Assembly: GCA_022749755.1 (NCBI GenBank)
Contig: CM040445.1
Span: 2,997,182 to 3,061,181, forward strand
DNA: 64,000 nt
Reading direction: 5' to 3'
Origin: Azadirachta indica
Taxonomy: Eukaryota > Streptophyta > Magnoliopsida > Sapindales > Meliaceae
The position numbers and the translations under genes are program-made. Below, in pieces: positions 63,827 to 64,000 of the stretch. Numbering within the stretch: the first letter of the stretch is position 1; every line of letters starts with the position of its first letter. The notes below the pieces were generated by a model that saw only the letters and a list, made by a program, of their open reading frames with translations, did no database searches and was not told where the DNA came from.

Positions 63827-64000
63827 TCTGGACTGGACCAAATTATTTATCACAGGAGTATTTTCACCATTAACGGGTTATAAATAGATGGAGGAAAAGA
63901 GATGGAATGCTGATTGTTAAGATCTGGGAAAAAATTCTGGATAAGGATATAATGGAAAACAGATAAGGAAGGAAAGAAGTTTAAAGCAATTATGACTTTC

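Noticed and set aside
63827..63853. Longer N-terminus of the aldose epimerase
   Set aside because: Starts with GTG, and the ATG at 63826 begins a clean signal peptide.
1..64000. CRISPR arrays, operons, phage or bacterial defence genes
   Set aside because: No such repeats or gene organisation; all supported genes are plant nuclear genes.

Overview
This is a eudicot plant nuclear genome window. It is AT-rich, with intron-containing genes that use GT-AG introns, long AT-rich intergenic DNA full of AT microsatellites, and plant-specific families (PRE bHLH, PMEI, PBL kinase, PLS-type PPR, GA 20-oxidase). Proteins resemble woody rosid homologues, but I cannot name the species from sequence alone. 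There is no prokaryotic, organellar or CRISPR-like content.

Layout. 0.2-1.1 kb: 3' end of a GPX8-like thiol peroxidase (+). 2.1-2.8 kb: a membrane-anchored pectin methylesterase inhibitor (+). 4.0-4.5 kb: a PRE-type atypical bHLH gene (-). 6.9-10.4 kb: a MAG2/RINT1-like tethering protein (-). 12.4-17 kb: an F-box/kelch gene (-) with a probable long 3'-UTR intron. 17-34 kb: gene-poor and transposon-rich, with a decayed gag-like element (20.4-24.4 kb), a 145-bp tandem duplication and a TIR element (26.5-27.6 kb). 35.0-35.9 kb: a second PRE gene (+). 41.0-47.9 kb: a PBL receptor-like cytoplasmic kinase (+) with a 4.1-kb first intron. 48.9-51.3 kb: VPS29 (+). 51.9-53.6 kb: an intronless PPR-E protein (+). 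55.1-56.5 kb: a gibberellin 20-oxidase (-). 60.1-60.8 kb: a RING-H2 protein (+). 62.4-63.8 kb: a secreted aldose 1-epimerase (-).

Most multi-exon models were assembled by hand from splice sites and reading phase. In each complete case the exon lengths sum to an intact frame and the total is close to the family's usual length.

Functional links. There are no operons. Two PRE genes, a GA 20-oxidase and a PMEI all belong to families tied to gibberellin/brassinosteroid growth and cell-wall extensibility, but their proximity is probably chance. MAG2 (Golgi-to-ER) and VPS29 (retromer) both act in vacuolar protein sorting. I did not find a convincing undescribed system. The best leads are an apparent one-base deletion at the end of the first PRE gene, the F-box 3'-UTR intron, the GA20ox start-site conflict, and several duplications and mobile-element relics.
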